Positions 34,994 through 45,300 of a stretch of 64,000 nt of DNA are shown here, piece after piece. Every line of letters begins with the position of its first letter. Position 1 is the first letter of the stretch. The stretch is taken from assembly GCA_964525935.1 (NCBI GenBank), contig CAZGJZ010000008.1, forward strand, positions 124,001 to 188,000, in the 5' to 3' direction. A model generated the notes under the pieces. The model was not told the origin of the DNA. It ran no database searches and was given only the letters and a program-made list of their open reading frames with translations. A program made the position numbers and the translations under genes. Source of the DNA: UBA2377 sp964525935. GTDB taxonomy: Bacteria > Verrucomicrobiota > Verrucomicrobiia > Opitutales > Opitutaceae.

Positions 34994-35804
34994 GGCAGAA
35001 CTGCCGCATATCCTCCGCCAGCGGCGCCTGAAACACCTCGGGCACGCCCACTGACTGCAGGTCGATCTCCGCGCAATGCAGCGCCTGCCGCGGCAGCAGC
35101 AACTTTTCCGCGAGCGCCGGCGTCCAGCCTTTGTCGATGAACTCCAAATAAAGCCGCTCGTCGGGGCCGTAGATTTTATCGCCGACCAGCGAATGCTTCA
35201 GCCACTGCGCGTGCGCACGAATCTGGTGCTTGCGGCCCGTCTCTGTCACCACCCGCGCCAACGTAAAACCTCCGCCCGTCACCAACGGTGTGAAATGTGT
35301 GATCGCTGGTTTCCCGTCTGCGCACACCGCCGATTTAATGAAAACAGGACTCGCCACATCATCGCCCAACGGCTGATCCACACTCACCGCGTCACGCAGT
35401 TCACCGCTCATGATCGCCAGATAAGCCTTGCCCGCTTTCCGCTTCATCATCGCGGTCTGCAATCGGCTCGCCATCTTCGCATCCTTCGCCAGCACGACCA
35501 CGCCGCTCGTCTCGCGGTCGAGGCGAAAGACCAGGTGCATCGTCGGTAGCGCGGTGTATTCGCGCGTGGCGCTGACCAAGCTCGACCACGGGCCCGCCTT
35601 CGACGGATGGCAAACGACGTCGCCCGGCTTGTTGATGACCAGCAGCCGGTCGTCCTCATACACGATCCACGATTTCAGTTCATCGGCGTTGATAATTCGC
35701 ACCGTATCCGTGCGCTGCGGCCGCGGTGGCCAGGCGCAGGCGCGGCGGGGATTGAATGACTCCGCCTCCACAGACGCAGATCGCTCCGGTTCCGGCTCGC
35801 TCAC
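34971..35804 (-). CDS. RluA-family pseudouridine synthase
   Basis: 277 residues from a GTG that overlaps the SDR stop (GTGA at 35801-35804). It contains the RluA catalytic motif HLVFRLDRETSG with Asp96, an INKPGDVVCHP strand before it, and GRKHQIRAH after it. It isomerises uridine to pseudouridine in rRNA or tRNA; the target cannot be told. There is no S4 domain. The longer reading frame to 35912 runs back into the SDR gene and is rejected. Translational coupling to the SDR is likely. Confidence 0.9.
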   Translation of the reverse strand: MSEPEPERSASVEAESFNPRRACAWPPRPQRTDTVRIINADELKSWIVYEDDRLLVINKPGDVVCHPSKAGPWSSLVSATREYTALPTMHLVFRLDRETSGVVVLAKDAKMASRLQTAMMKRKAGKAYLAIMSGELRDAVSVDQPLGDDVASPVFIKSAVCADGKPAITHFTPLVTGGGFTLARVVTETGRKHQIRAHAQWLKHSLVGDKIYGPDERLYLEFIDKGWTPALAEKLLLPRQALHCAEIDLQSVGVPEVFQAPLAEDMRQFCLTHGLAV

Positions 35805-36619
35805 GACGCCACCTTCTTCAATCGAAACCGCGCCAGCACTTTCGCCGCCACCCAAGCCGCAAACGGCTTCGGCAACTTCGACACGACAGCAGCGCCGATC
35901 TTGTTTTTCCAACCCGTCACCACCTGCGCACGTCCGGCCGCGAGCGCCCGCAGCGAAGCCAGCACCACTTCCTCGCTCGTCATGCCCAACGAATCGGCCA
36001 CGCTACCCTGCTGCAAACCGGCGCGCCGGAAAAATTCGGTCGAGGTCGGTCCCGGGCACACCGCCAGCGCACTCACGCCAGTGCCACGCAGCTCCTCGTT
36101 GAGCGCCAGACTCCAGTGCAGCACAAAGGTCTTCGATGCCCCGTAAGCCGCCATGTAGGTCGTCGGTTGAAACGCCGCCGTCGAAGCCACGGTCACGATT
36201 GCACCGCCGCGCTTCTTCAGCACCGGCAGCAACCGGCCCGTCAGGTCGAGCACGGCGCGGATATTCACATCGATCAGTTCGAGCTGGTGCGGCAGGTTCG
36301 GCTCAGGGAAATGACCATACGCACCAAAGCCGCTGTTGTTGATCAACAACACCCGGCCCGTGGGCGCCGCGGACTCCAGCCACGCCAGCACCGCAGTGGA
36401 AGCCGACGCGATTTCTACCGGCCGCGACAAATCGCACGTGATGTGGCGCAGCTTAAGCTCTGGAACATTTATGTGCGGTTCGCGTCGAGAGAGGTTGCAA
36501 AACTTCAACGATGGATTCAGCTTCCCCAACAGCCCGATGAAAGATTTTCCAATACCGGAAGATCCCCCCGTCACGATGACGGCGGAGAATGAAGATATCG
36601 CTTCGCTTAGCGGGGCCAT
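35801..36619 (-). CDS. Short-chain dehydrogenase/reductase
   Basis: A 272-residue SDR of the DltE/YqjQ-like type: TGGSSGIGKS near residues 17-26, NNSGFGAYG (about 93-101), catalytic YGASK (about 155-159) and the CPGPTST segment after it. A hydrophobic/basic C-terminus (about 235-272) suggests membrane association. Substrate unknown. The start at 36619 (MAPLSEAI) is chosen; a longer ORF to 36676 would overlap the divergent hibernation-factor gene. It is coupled to the downstream RluA-type gene by a 4-base overlap. Confidence 0.85.
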   Translation of the reverse strand: MAPLSEAISSFSAVIVTGGSSGIGKSFIGLLGKLNPSLKFCNLSRREPHINVPELKLRHITCDLSRPVEIASASTAVLAWLESAAPTGRVLLINNSGFGAYGHFPEPNLPHQLELIDVNIRAVLDLTGRLLPVLKKRGGAIVTVASTAAFQPTTYMAAYGASKTFVLHWSLALNEELRGTGVSALAVCPGPTSTEFFRRAGLQQGSVADSLGMTSEEVVLASLRALAAGRAQVVTGWKNKIGAAVVSKLPKPFAAWVAAKVLARFRLKKVAS

Positions 36620-36674
36620 GATGTCGGGCGGGAAAGAATTTTTGTCAGGTAACCCAAAAACCATAGGTCGTAAC

Positions 36675-37049
36675 ATGAATAGTCAAAATAACCACGAACT
36701 AATCGTCTCCGGTATTCACCTTGATCTCACCCCTTCCCTCAAAACCTATGTGCGTGAGAAAGCCGACCGATTATTTCGACACGAGGAGCACATCATCCGC
36801 ATCCGGGTGGAGCTCGAGTCCGATCCGAAGGAAGCGGTCATCACCCGCTTCAAGGCCAAGGGTCACATCGCCCTGAACGGTCCCGACCTCAACGCCTCCG
36901 TCTCCGCGGACGAATGCCACAAGGCCGTCGCCCTGCTCATCGACAAACTCGACCGCATGCTCGAGAAGCGCCACCACCTCCACAAGGTGAAGCGCAACCA
37001 CCCGCGCCCGATCGAGCTCACCGACGTCGAGCTGCCCAAGGCCGTCTGA
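36675..37049 (+). CDS. hpf: Ribosome hibernation-promoting factor (HPF/YfiA family)
   Basis: A 124-residue short-type HPF with the S30AE fold: IVSGIHLDLTPSLKTYVREKA at the N-terminus, HIIRIRVELE as the second strand, and a basic C-terminal HHLHKVKRNHPR. It binds the decoding centre of idle 30S subunits. There is no long C-terminal dimerisation domain, so it should act like short HPF or YfiA. The ATG at 36675 gives the family start; the much longer in-frame ORF from 36336 is antisense to the SDR gene. A strong terminator follows the stop. Confidence 0.9.
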   Translation: MNSQNNHELIVSGIHLDLTPSLKTYVREKADRLFRHEEHIIRIRVELESDPKEAVITRFKAKGHIALNGPDLNASVSADECHKAVALLIDKLDRMLEKRHHLHKVKRNHPRPIELTDVELPKAV

Positions 37050-37076
37050 TCGCCGGGCCCACCGGCTCTGCTTAAT

Positions 37077-37105
37077 GAAAACCCGCCGGTCTCCGGCGGG
37101 TTTTC
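37077..37105. terminator. Strong terminator after hpf
   Basis: The 13-bp perfect stem GAAAACCCGCCGG (37077-37089) with CCGGCGGGTTTTC (37093-37105) has a 3-base loop, and T-runs on both strands make it potentially bidirectional. It lies 28 bases after the hpf stop. Confidence 0.95.
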
Positions 37106-37142
37106 TTGCTTATCGTCCGCGACGCCCGCAGAAATCGCGCCC

Positions 37143-39329
37143 GTGATTGGCGACGTTACCTGGACTACCCCCGGCCAAAGTTCGGCCGATTCCCTACCGC
37201 TCGGCAACGGCGACCTCGCCGCCAATGTCTGGACTGAGTCCGACGGCGCCATCGTCCTCTACCTCGCAAAGAACGACGCGTGGGACCACCTCGGCCGCCT
37301 CATCAAACTCGGCCGGCTCCGGCTGACCCTGAAACCAGGCCTCCTCGCCAGCGGCGCGAAGTTCGAACAAAAGCTCTCCCTCGAGGACGCCTCGATCATC
37401 ATTTCCAATGAAACCGTCGCCATCCGCCTCTGGATCGACGCACACTGGCCGCGCCTCGTGATCGAGGTCAGCAGCACGCAGCCCTGCGAAGTGCGCGCCA
37501 GCCTCGATCCCTGGCGCACCGAACCGCGGGTGATCGGCGCCAAGGAAAGCAGCGGCGCGATGGGCCTGGACGGCGCCCCGGTGGAGCTCATCGCGCAGCC
37601 CGACATCGTCGTGCGCAAGGAGCCCGGCGCTGTCATCTGGTATCAGCGCAACGAATCCTCGATCTGGGGACTCACCCTCGACCAGCAGGGCATCGGCGAT
37701 TTCAAGACCAAGTCCGCCGATCCGCTGCTCCACCGCACCTTCGGCGGCTGCCTCACCGGCACCGGCTTCAAGAAGAAGGGCGACAACACGCTCGTAACCG
37801 CGAAGAAAACCACCGCTGCCACGCTCGCGGTCACTGTCCACACCGCGCAGACCGCGACCGTCGGCGACTGGCTCGATCAAATTCGCGCCGCCGCCGGGAC
37901 CACCGCCGGCAGCGCCGCGGCGGATCTGTGGCGCGACCACCAGGAATGGTGGCGGGATTTCTGGAGCCGCAGCTACATTCGACCCGAGGCCCGGGCCGCC
38001 GACTGGGGCCACGCCGCGATGGTCGCCCAACAATCCGCCTGGCAGCGTTACCTCGTCGCGTGCTGCAGCCGCGGATTATTTCCCCTGAAATTCAACGGCG
38101 GACTTTTCACCGCCGACTGGCAGCTCAAGGACGAGGCCTACGACGCCGACTACCGGCGCTGGGGCGGCGGCTACTGGTGGCAAAACACCCGGCTCCCCTA
38201 TTGGGCCACTCTCGCCAGCGGCGATTACGAATTGCTGCGTCCGCTCTTCCGCATGTATCGCGAGCAGCTCCCACTCGCCGAGGAGCGCACGCTCGCGTGG
38301 TTCGGCCACGGCGGCGCCTTCATGCCCGAGACGCACTATTTCTGGGGCACCTACCTGCCGTCCAACTACGGCTGGGACCGCACCGGCAAGGAGCCGCGCG
38401 ACGTGGACAACCGCTACATCGGCCGGCTCTACATCGGCGGCCTCGAGCTCATCGCCCTGATGCTCGAAACCTACGCACACACCGGCGATACCGTGCTCCT
38501 CGAAAACGACCTGCTGCCCATCGCCCGCGCCGTGCTGAAATTCTTCGCACTCCACTATGCGAACGACCGCACCGGCAAAATGCGTATCGCTCCCGCGCAG
38601 TGCCTCGAAACTTGGTGGGAAACCGAGAACCCACTCCCTGAAGTCGCCGCGCTTCACTACCTGCTCCCGCGCCTGCTGGAGTTGAACAGCGCCAGTCTCA
38701 CCGCCGCCGACCTCGGTGCGTGGCGCGCGCTCAGCGCCCGTCTGCCTCGCCTGCCCATTGCCACGACCGATGGCCAGCGCCACATGCTGCCGGCCGAGAA
38801 GCATGAGGCCGTGCCCAATAACACCGAAAACGCCGAACTCTACGGCGTGTTTCCCTTCAAGCTCTACGGCGTTGGCCGGCCCGATCTCGAAATCGGTCGC
38901 TGGACCTTTGCCAAGCGGATGTTCCCCGACACCGGCGGCTGGCGGCAGGATGCCTTGCACGCCGCGCTACTCGGCCTCACCGAGACGGCCACGTTTTTCG
39001 TCGCCAAGAATTTTAACGACGGCAACACGCCGCCCGGGCGCTTCAAAGGTTTCTGGGGACCGAATTATGATTGGGTGCCCGACTTCGACCACGGCAGCGT
39101 CACGCAGCTCGCGCTCCAAGCCATGCTCGTGCAGGCCGTGGACGACAAAATCCTGCTCTTCCCCGCGTGGCCGGTGCAGCGCTGGAACGTGACCTTCAAG
39201 GCTCACCTCCCCCGTCAGACGACCATCGAGGGTGAACTCAAAGACGGCCAGCTCGTCAGCCTCATCGTGACGCCAGAAGAGCGCCGTCGCGATGTGGTCG
39301 TGATGCTGGATCGTTCGACGACGGCCTGA
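37143..39329 (+). CDS. DUF5703-type six-hairpin glycoside hydrolase-like protein
   Basis: 728 residues. The N-terminal domain (about 1-245) starts with SLPLGNGDLAANVW and YLAKNDAWD, typical of DUF5703/GH95-like enzymes. The rest (about 280-690) is an (alpha/alpha)6-barrel with aromatic-rich segments (GGYWWQNTRLPYWA, FWGTYLPSNYGWDR, GFWGPNYDWVPD). Acidic candidates for catalysis include Glu and Asp residues in MPETHYFWG and CLETWWETEN. Such proteins act on plant or algal glycans (fucosides and galactosides in related families). No signal peptide is seen, so it may be cytoplasmic, or the GTG at 37143 may not be the true start. It follows hpf but is insulated from it by a strong terminator. Confidence 0.75.
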   Translation: MIGDVTWTTPGQSSADSLPLGNGDLAANVWTESDGAIVLYLAKNDAWDHLGRLIKLGRLRLTLKPGLLASGAKFEQKLSLEDASIIISNETVAIRLWIDAHWPRLVIEVSSTQPCEVRASLDPWRTEPRVIGAKESSGAMGLDGAPVELIAQPDIVVRKEPGAVIWYQRNESSIWGLTLDQQGIGDFKTKSADPLLHRTFGGCLTGTGFKKKGDNTLVTAKKTTAATLAVTVHTAQTATVGDWLDQIRAAAGTTAGSAAADLWRDHQEWWRDFWSRSYIRPEARAADWGHAAMVAQQSAWQRYLVACCSRGLFPLKFNGGLFTADWQLKDEAYDADYRRWGGGYWWQNTRLPYWATLASGDYELLRPLFRMYREQLPLAEERTLAWFGHGGAFMPETHYFWGTYLPSNYGWDRTGKEPRDVDNRYIGRLYIGGLELIALMLETYAHTGDTVLLENDLLPIARAVLKFFALHYANDRTGKMRIAPAQCLETWWETENPLPEVAALHYLLPRLLELNSASLTAADLGAWRALSARLPRLPIATTDGQRHMLPAEKHEAVPNNTENAELYGVFPFKLYGVGRPDLEIGRWTFAKRMFPDTGGWRQDALHAALLGLTETATFFVAKNFNDGNTPPGRFKGFWGPNYDWVPDFDHGSVTQLALQAMLVQAVDDKILLFPAWPVQRWNVTFKAHLPRQTTIEGELKDGQLVSLIVTPEERRRDVVVMLDRSTTA

Positions 39330-39345
39330 GGCTGAAGAAACGCCA

Positions 39346-39370
39346 TAGGGCGGATCAATGACCCGCCCTA
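39346..39370. terminator. Hairpin between convergent glycosidase and giant gene
   Basis: The 8-bp inverted repeat TAGGGCGG (39346-39353) with CCGCCCTA (39363-39370) lies 16 bases from both convergent stops. There is no clear T-run, so it is a weak terminator or a REP-like element. Confidence 0.5.
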
Positions 39371-39386
39371 CTTCCCTATTCCGCGC

Positions 39387-42300
39387 TCAGCGCTCCACCT
39401 TGAGTCGGAGGAAGCGATTGGGAACGTCCATGGCGACGGAGGCGACGGTGACACCCTCTCCGTCCGGCGTGCCTTGATCGACATCGACGGTGGTCCAAGT
39501 CGTCAGATTGGTGCTTGTCTCGACGGTGTAGGTCACGTCGTTGCGGACCCGCTCGTAAACGAAGGTCAGGCGATTGCTCACGACGAGGACTTCCGGCAAA
39601 CCGGTGGACGAAGCGACCATCGGATCAAGCGCGAGCGCGTATTCGAGGAGGTTGGATGCGCCATCACCGTCAGGATCATCGCTGGGGCCGCGCTGGCCTT
39701 CGGGCACGCCGGCAACGAAATCGGCAAACGGATCGGCTGGCGGGCCGCTGTTCGTTTGGGGATCACCGCCGTTGAGGACGAAGAAATTGGCGAGCGTGGT
39801 GTCGCCGTTGTAGGAACCGAAGTTGCCGCCCACCCAGAGACGACCCTGGCTGTCGATCACCATGGTCTCGACCGTGCCGGAACCGACGCCCGCGCCGGTG
39901 CTGGGAGTAAACGAGGCGTCGTGCGTGCCGTCGGCATTGATGCGGAAGAGATTGGCCACGGTAGTCGAACCGTAAGTCGTGACCGACGGACCCCAGAGGT
40001 AGAACTGACTGCCGTTGCCGGTGATGAGGCGCAGGCCGTTATTGACTGCCTGGAAGGATTCGGCGGAGACCGCGCCAGTGGGCCCGACCTTTTGCAAGTA
40101 GGGCCAGGAGTTGCTGACGTTAATGACACTCCCAGCGGAGGTGAGGGCCATGGCGCTGGGCATCAGCGAGCCAGAGTAAGTGAACCCGGCATCGCGCACG
40201 CCGGCAGCGCTGGTGAGGACGAGATAGTATTGGCCGCTCCAATTGCCGCCATGGCTGATCCAGTGGCGACCATCGGCGGCGAATTTCAAATCGTAGACAA
40301 AACTGTTGGTCACAGAAGTGAAACTCGTGTCAAGGGAACCGTCGGCGTTGAGCCGGGCCAGATAGTTGACCGTGGTGCCGTTGTAGGTCGCGAAATCGCC
40401 ATGGATGTAAACCCGGCCGGTCGCGTCGAACTTGATGCCTTTGACCTGATTGCTGGGGCCGGCCGCCGGCACGCCGCCCGGGGCGTTAAACGTGGTATCG
40501 AGCGAGCCGTCGGCGTTGAGGCGGACAAGGTAGTTGCGCGTGACCGCGCTGCCGCCGTTGGGCGTGACTTGGCTGAACGATCCGCCGATGTAGACGCGGC
40601 CGGTGCTATCCTTGGCAATGGCGTAAGGCTGGTTATTCAAGGTCGGCCACGCAGTATCGATGGTGCCGTCAGCCTTGATCTTGGCGAAACGATTGCGACT
40701 GACCGCGCTGGCGCCCGGGGGCGTGATTTGCGTGAACGAGCCACCGACAAAGAAGGTGCCGTCGTCATTGGGCGCGATGGCCGTGACGGTGCTGTTGAAC
40801 TTGGGCAGCGCAAGCGTCCGGTTCACGCCAGCGGGATTCACCGTGACGGTGAGGTTGACGGGCGTCGTGGTCGTGGTGCCGGCGGAACCAGTGATGCGCA
40901 CGCTGTAGTTACCCGCGTCAGCGAGGATGAGCGGATTAATCGTAAACGTGGACGTCGTGACGCCGCTGAACGCGCTGCCGTTGGTGAGCGGCGCACCGGC
41001 TTTAAGCCATTGGTAGGTAAGCGTGCCAGCGCCGCGGGCCTGCACGTAAAACGAAACGGCCTGGCCGGCTTCGATGGTTTGGGCGACAGGCGCGATGAGC
41101 ACCTCGGGCTGTCCGAGCACGGCCAGTTCGGCGGTGCTGGTGCGCGTGGCACCACCGGCGGTGGAGATTTCGAGGGTGTAATTATCCGCGTCGCCAGCCA
41201 CGACGCCGGTGATCGTCAGCGTGTCGGTGGTGGCACCGCTGATGCGGCCGCCATTGGCGACGGGCGCGCCGTTGCGGAGCCAGCGATAGGTAATCGCGGA
41301 AGTAGCGGTGGCACTGGCGGCGAAAGTGGCGGTCTGGCCGGGCTCGATGGCGACAGGGAGAGGCTTGCGCACGAAGCCGAGCGCAACGGCGTCACCATTC
41401 ATGACGTAGAGGCCGCGGACGTTGGTGATCACGTTGTTGAAGACGGTAAAATTACCGCCCGCCCAGATGCGGCCATAGCCGTCGATCTGGACGACACTGG
41501 CGGTGGTATTGCCGAGGATCTCAAAGACGGGATCGACGACGCCGGCGGAATTGAGGCGAACGAGGCCGCGATAATTGAAGCCGCCGTATGAAGTGAAGCT
41601 GCCGGTGACGAGGATCTGCCCGTCGGCCTGCAAGACGAAGGCGCTGACGCCGGTCTGGTTGGTATTCGGGAAACCGGAGTCGAACGCGCCGGTGTCGGTG
41701 AGCCGACGCAGACCTTCGCCATTGACGGCGGCGAGAAGTTTGCCGTCGGCCTGCAGGGCGATGTCGAGGATCGTGCCAAAGACTGCGGACGCGAACGTGG
41801 TGTCGCGCGCACCGTTCGCCTGGAGGCGGATGATGGAGCTGCCGCCCTGATAATTCGTAAACTGGCCGCCGATGTAGACGCGACCGGTGGCATCGATGTC
41901 GATGTCGTTGACGTAATTATTGAGCGACGTGCTGAACGCGGGGTCGATGGTTCCATTAGGCCGGAGACGCACGAGGTAGCTGCCCAACGCGCTGTTGCCC
42001 CACGAGGCGAAGGAGCCGCCGACGTAGATACGACCGATGGCATCAACCTTGATCGCGGAGACGGTCTGGCTCGGCGCGCCGGCACCGACATCGAACGTGG
42101 GATCGAAGGTGAAGTCGGCGTTGAGGCGCGCGATGCGGTTGCGCGTGACGGTGGACTGGCTGGTCGGAGTAACAGCGGTGAATTCGCCGCCGATGAGAAT
42201 CTTGCCATCGGGTTGGATGGCCATGGCGCGGACATTGCTGTTGAGCGTGAAAGGAAGCGTAGCAACCTGGCCGTTGGGCAGGACGCGGGCGATGCGACCG

Positions 42301-45300
42301 CCACTGCTGGTGCTGTTGGCGCCCTGGATGCTGTTGAACGAACCGCCAAGGAGCGCACCGCCATCCGGCAGCGGCAGGATGCTGTAGATCGTGGTCGGAT
42401 TGGTGCCGGTGACGCTGCTGAACGCTGCCGCGCGATCGGTCGGATGCGGGTTAACCGTGAGCGTGATGGGCTGCGAAGTCGTGGTGCCGCTGCCGTTGGT
42501 GATCTCGAGCGTGTAGGTGCCGCCGTAGTTGAGCGGCAGATTGGCGAAGGTGAGCGTGGCCGTGTTGGTGCCGGTGATGCCGTCCACACCTTCGGTCAGG
42601 GCGGTGCCGTTGTGTTTCCACTGGAAGACGAGTGGAGCGATGCCGCGGACGTTGACGCTGATGCTGTAAGGCCGGTTGCCAAACGTGGTGAGCGTGGACG
42701 GCTGGGTGACGACCTCGGGCGCGCCGAGGACCACGAGAGCGGCGCCAGCGCTGGTTTCCTCGCCGGAGAGATTGGTGACGCGGAGTGTGTAAGTGCCTTC
42801 GTCATCCTCGGCGGCATTGGCGATCGACAGCGTGGCGGTGTCAGCACCGGAGATGTCGCCGCCATTGGTCAGCGGCGTGCCGTTGCGACGCCACTCGTAT
42901 GTGATGGCGGAGGTGCCGGTGGCGCGAGCGGTCAGCGCGACGGTGGCGCCGGGGTTTACCTCCGTGGACTTGGGTTGGAGCGTGATACCGAGCGGGATCG
43001 CGTCGCCGTTGAGACGGATGAGGCGCTGCGCGGCGGTGCCATTGTAGTTCAGGAAATCGCCACCGACCCAGATCTTGCCGTCCTCGGCGAGGGCGATGCT
43101 GTAAGCGGCACCATCAAACGCGACGCCGGTGGGCCAGGCTTGCTCGAGCGTGCCAGTGAGGTCGAAACGGGCGATGTTGTTGAAGGTGCCGGAGGGCTGG
43201 CGAACAAAGCTGAACTGCCCGACGCCAAGGGTGCGCCCATTGCGCTGCAGGGCGAGGTCGTAGAAATTGCCGCTGGTGGTGCCGGGGTAGTCGGTAAAGG
43301 TCCATGCGCCGGTAGCAGTGAGACGCACGATGGTGCGGCCGCCCGGCAACGAGCTGCCGGTGACGAACACGCGGCCGTCGGGCTGGATTTTGATCCGAGT
43401 GACGGTGGTGTTGTTGACATTGACCTCAGGGGCAAACGTGGTGTCGCGCGTGCCATCGGCATTGAGCCGGATGAGCCGGCTGGCGCCCTGATGGGAAATC
43501 GTGCCGCCGGCGATGACCTTGCCGTCGGCGCCGACCTCGACTGCCGTGACCACCAGCGCCGTGCCGCTGACGGGAGCGGCCTGACTGGTGTTCCAACCGC
43601 TGTCGAGCGAACCGTCGGGGTTGATGCGCGCGAGGTAGTGGTGGTTGAAGTTGTTGTTAAAGGAAGAGAAGTCACCGCCGAGAATCACATCGCCATCCGG
43701 GGCGACCGCCAGGGCGCGGACGCTGGTAAAGCTGGTCGCGCCAGTGCCGAGCGCCGTCATGAACGGCGCGAGGCGCGCGCCGGTGGCGGCATCGAGGGCG
43801 GCAAACCCGGAAACGGACGCGCCGCCGCCGATCGTTGAAAACGGGCCGGTGAAGTCGGCGAGGACGTAGAGACGGTTGTCGACGAGACGAAGCTGCAGGA
43901 CGTAACCGTTGGGCGCGGGCGAGAAATTCGTGTCAACGACGCCAGCGGCGTTGATCTTCACGAGGTAGTTGCGGCCGGTCTGGCCGTTGAAGTTGGTGAA
44001 CTGGCCGCCGATGTAAGCGCCGCCGTCAGGTAGCGGGAGGATGACGTTGATGCGACCGTTGATTGTGAGGTTGGTCGTCCACGTGTGATCAACGAAGGCG
44101 GGGTTGAGGTTGACGATGAGTTGGGCGGGACTGGAGGTGGTCGGGCCGTTGCTGTTGGTCAGGCGCACCCGGTAGGCGCCAACGTGGGTCGGTCCGGCAT
44201 TGGTGATCGTGAGCGTCGCAGTGGCGGTTCCGCTGATGCCGGCGCCGTCGCTGAGATCGGTGCCATTAAAAGTCCAACGGTAGGTCGCGGCGGGCGTCGA
44301 GTTCGCGACGACCGTGAACGTGGCCGTGGTCCCTTGGCCGACGGTCTGGGTCTGCGGTGGAGTGACGATGAACGGAGGATTGTCGTCGTCGGTGATGGCG
44401 ATGGTCGCGGTGGTGGTGGCGAGGGACGCCTCACCGGTGAGCGACGCGGGGTTGAGCTTGAATTCGAAATTCTCGAGCGCCTCGCCGATGCTGTCATTGG
44501 TAATCGGAATGGTGACGGTGCGGTCGGTGACATCGCCGGCGGCCCAACTTAGTGTGCCGCTGGCAGCGGTGAAATCGCCGCTGTCGGTCGCGGTGCCGTT
44601 GCCGGTGGTATAACCGATGGAGACGGCGCCGGGCGCGGGCGCGAAACGCTTGACGGTGACTATGAGACTGCCGGCATTTTCGATGACGCCATAGCTGACT
44701 GCCGCGAGGCCGAGAACCGTCGGGCCGGCTTCGAGCAGCGCGAGGCGATTTCGGGCCACACCGCGAAAGCTGCTGAAATTGCCCCCGATGAAAAGACGCT
44801 GGTCGGGCAGGACGGTAACCGTGCTGACCGAGTTCAGGTTGGTGACGCCGCCAGCGACCTTGAAGGTCGGGTCGAGCGTGCCGTCGAGGTTGAGGCGGGC
44901 AATGCCGGCAATGGCGGTGGTCTTGTAAGTGGTGAATTGGCCCCAGACGAGAATGCGACCGTTGAGGTAACGGACGCCGGCGGGATTGTAGACGAAGGCC
45001 GTGGTAAAATCATACGAAGTGTCGAGGGCGCCGTCGGCCTTGAGCACGGCGATCCCGCGGCAGGTCGTGCCGTTGATGGTGGCGAAGCTGCCAATGAGGA
45101 CGATGCGCCCGTCGGGCAAAATATCCCAATCCGTGGGCGCGCCGCCCGTGATGGTGGGCGGCGTGAAGGACGCGTCGGCGGCGCCGGCATTGGTGAGCAG
45201 GCGGAAATTATAGCTCGAGCTGTTGGTGGTGTAGGCGACGAATATCTTGCCGTCGGCCCGCTCCTTGACCCGGTAGATGGCGGACGTGCCGCTAAGGGCC

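Noticed and set aside
36336..36674. N-terminal extension of the hibernation factor
   Set aside because: It lies antisense to the SDR gene and has no homology; MNSQNNHELIVSG at 36675 is the family start.
39474..41591. Long frames antisense to the giant repeat gene
   Set aside because: Repetitive Gly/Ala/Val/Arg shadow of the repeat-coding strand; no start context or domain.
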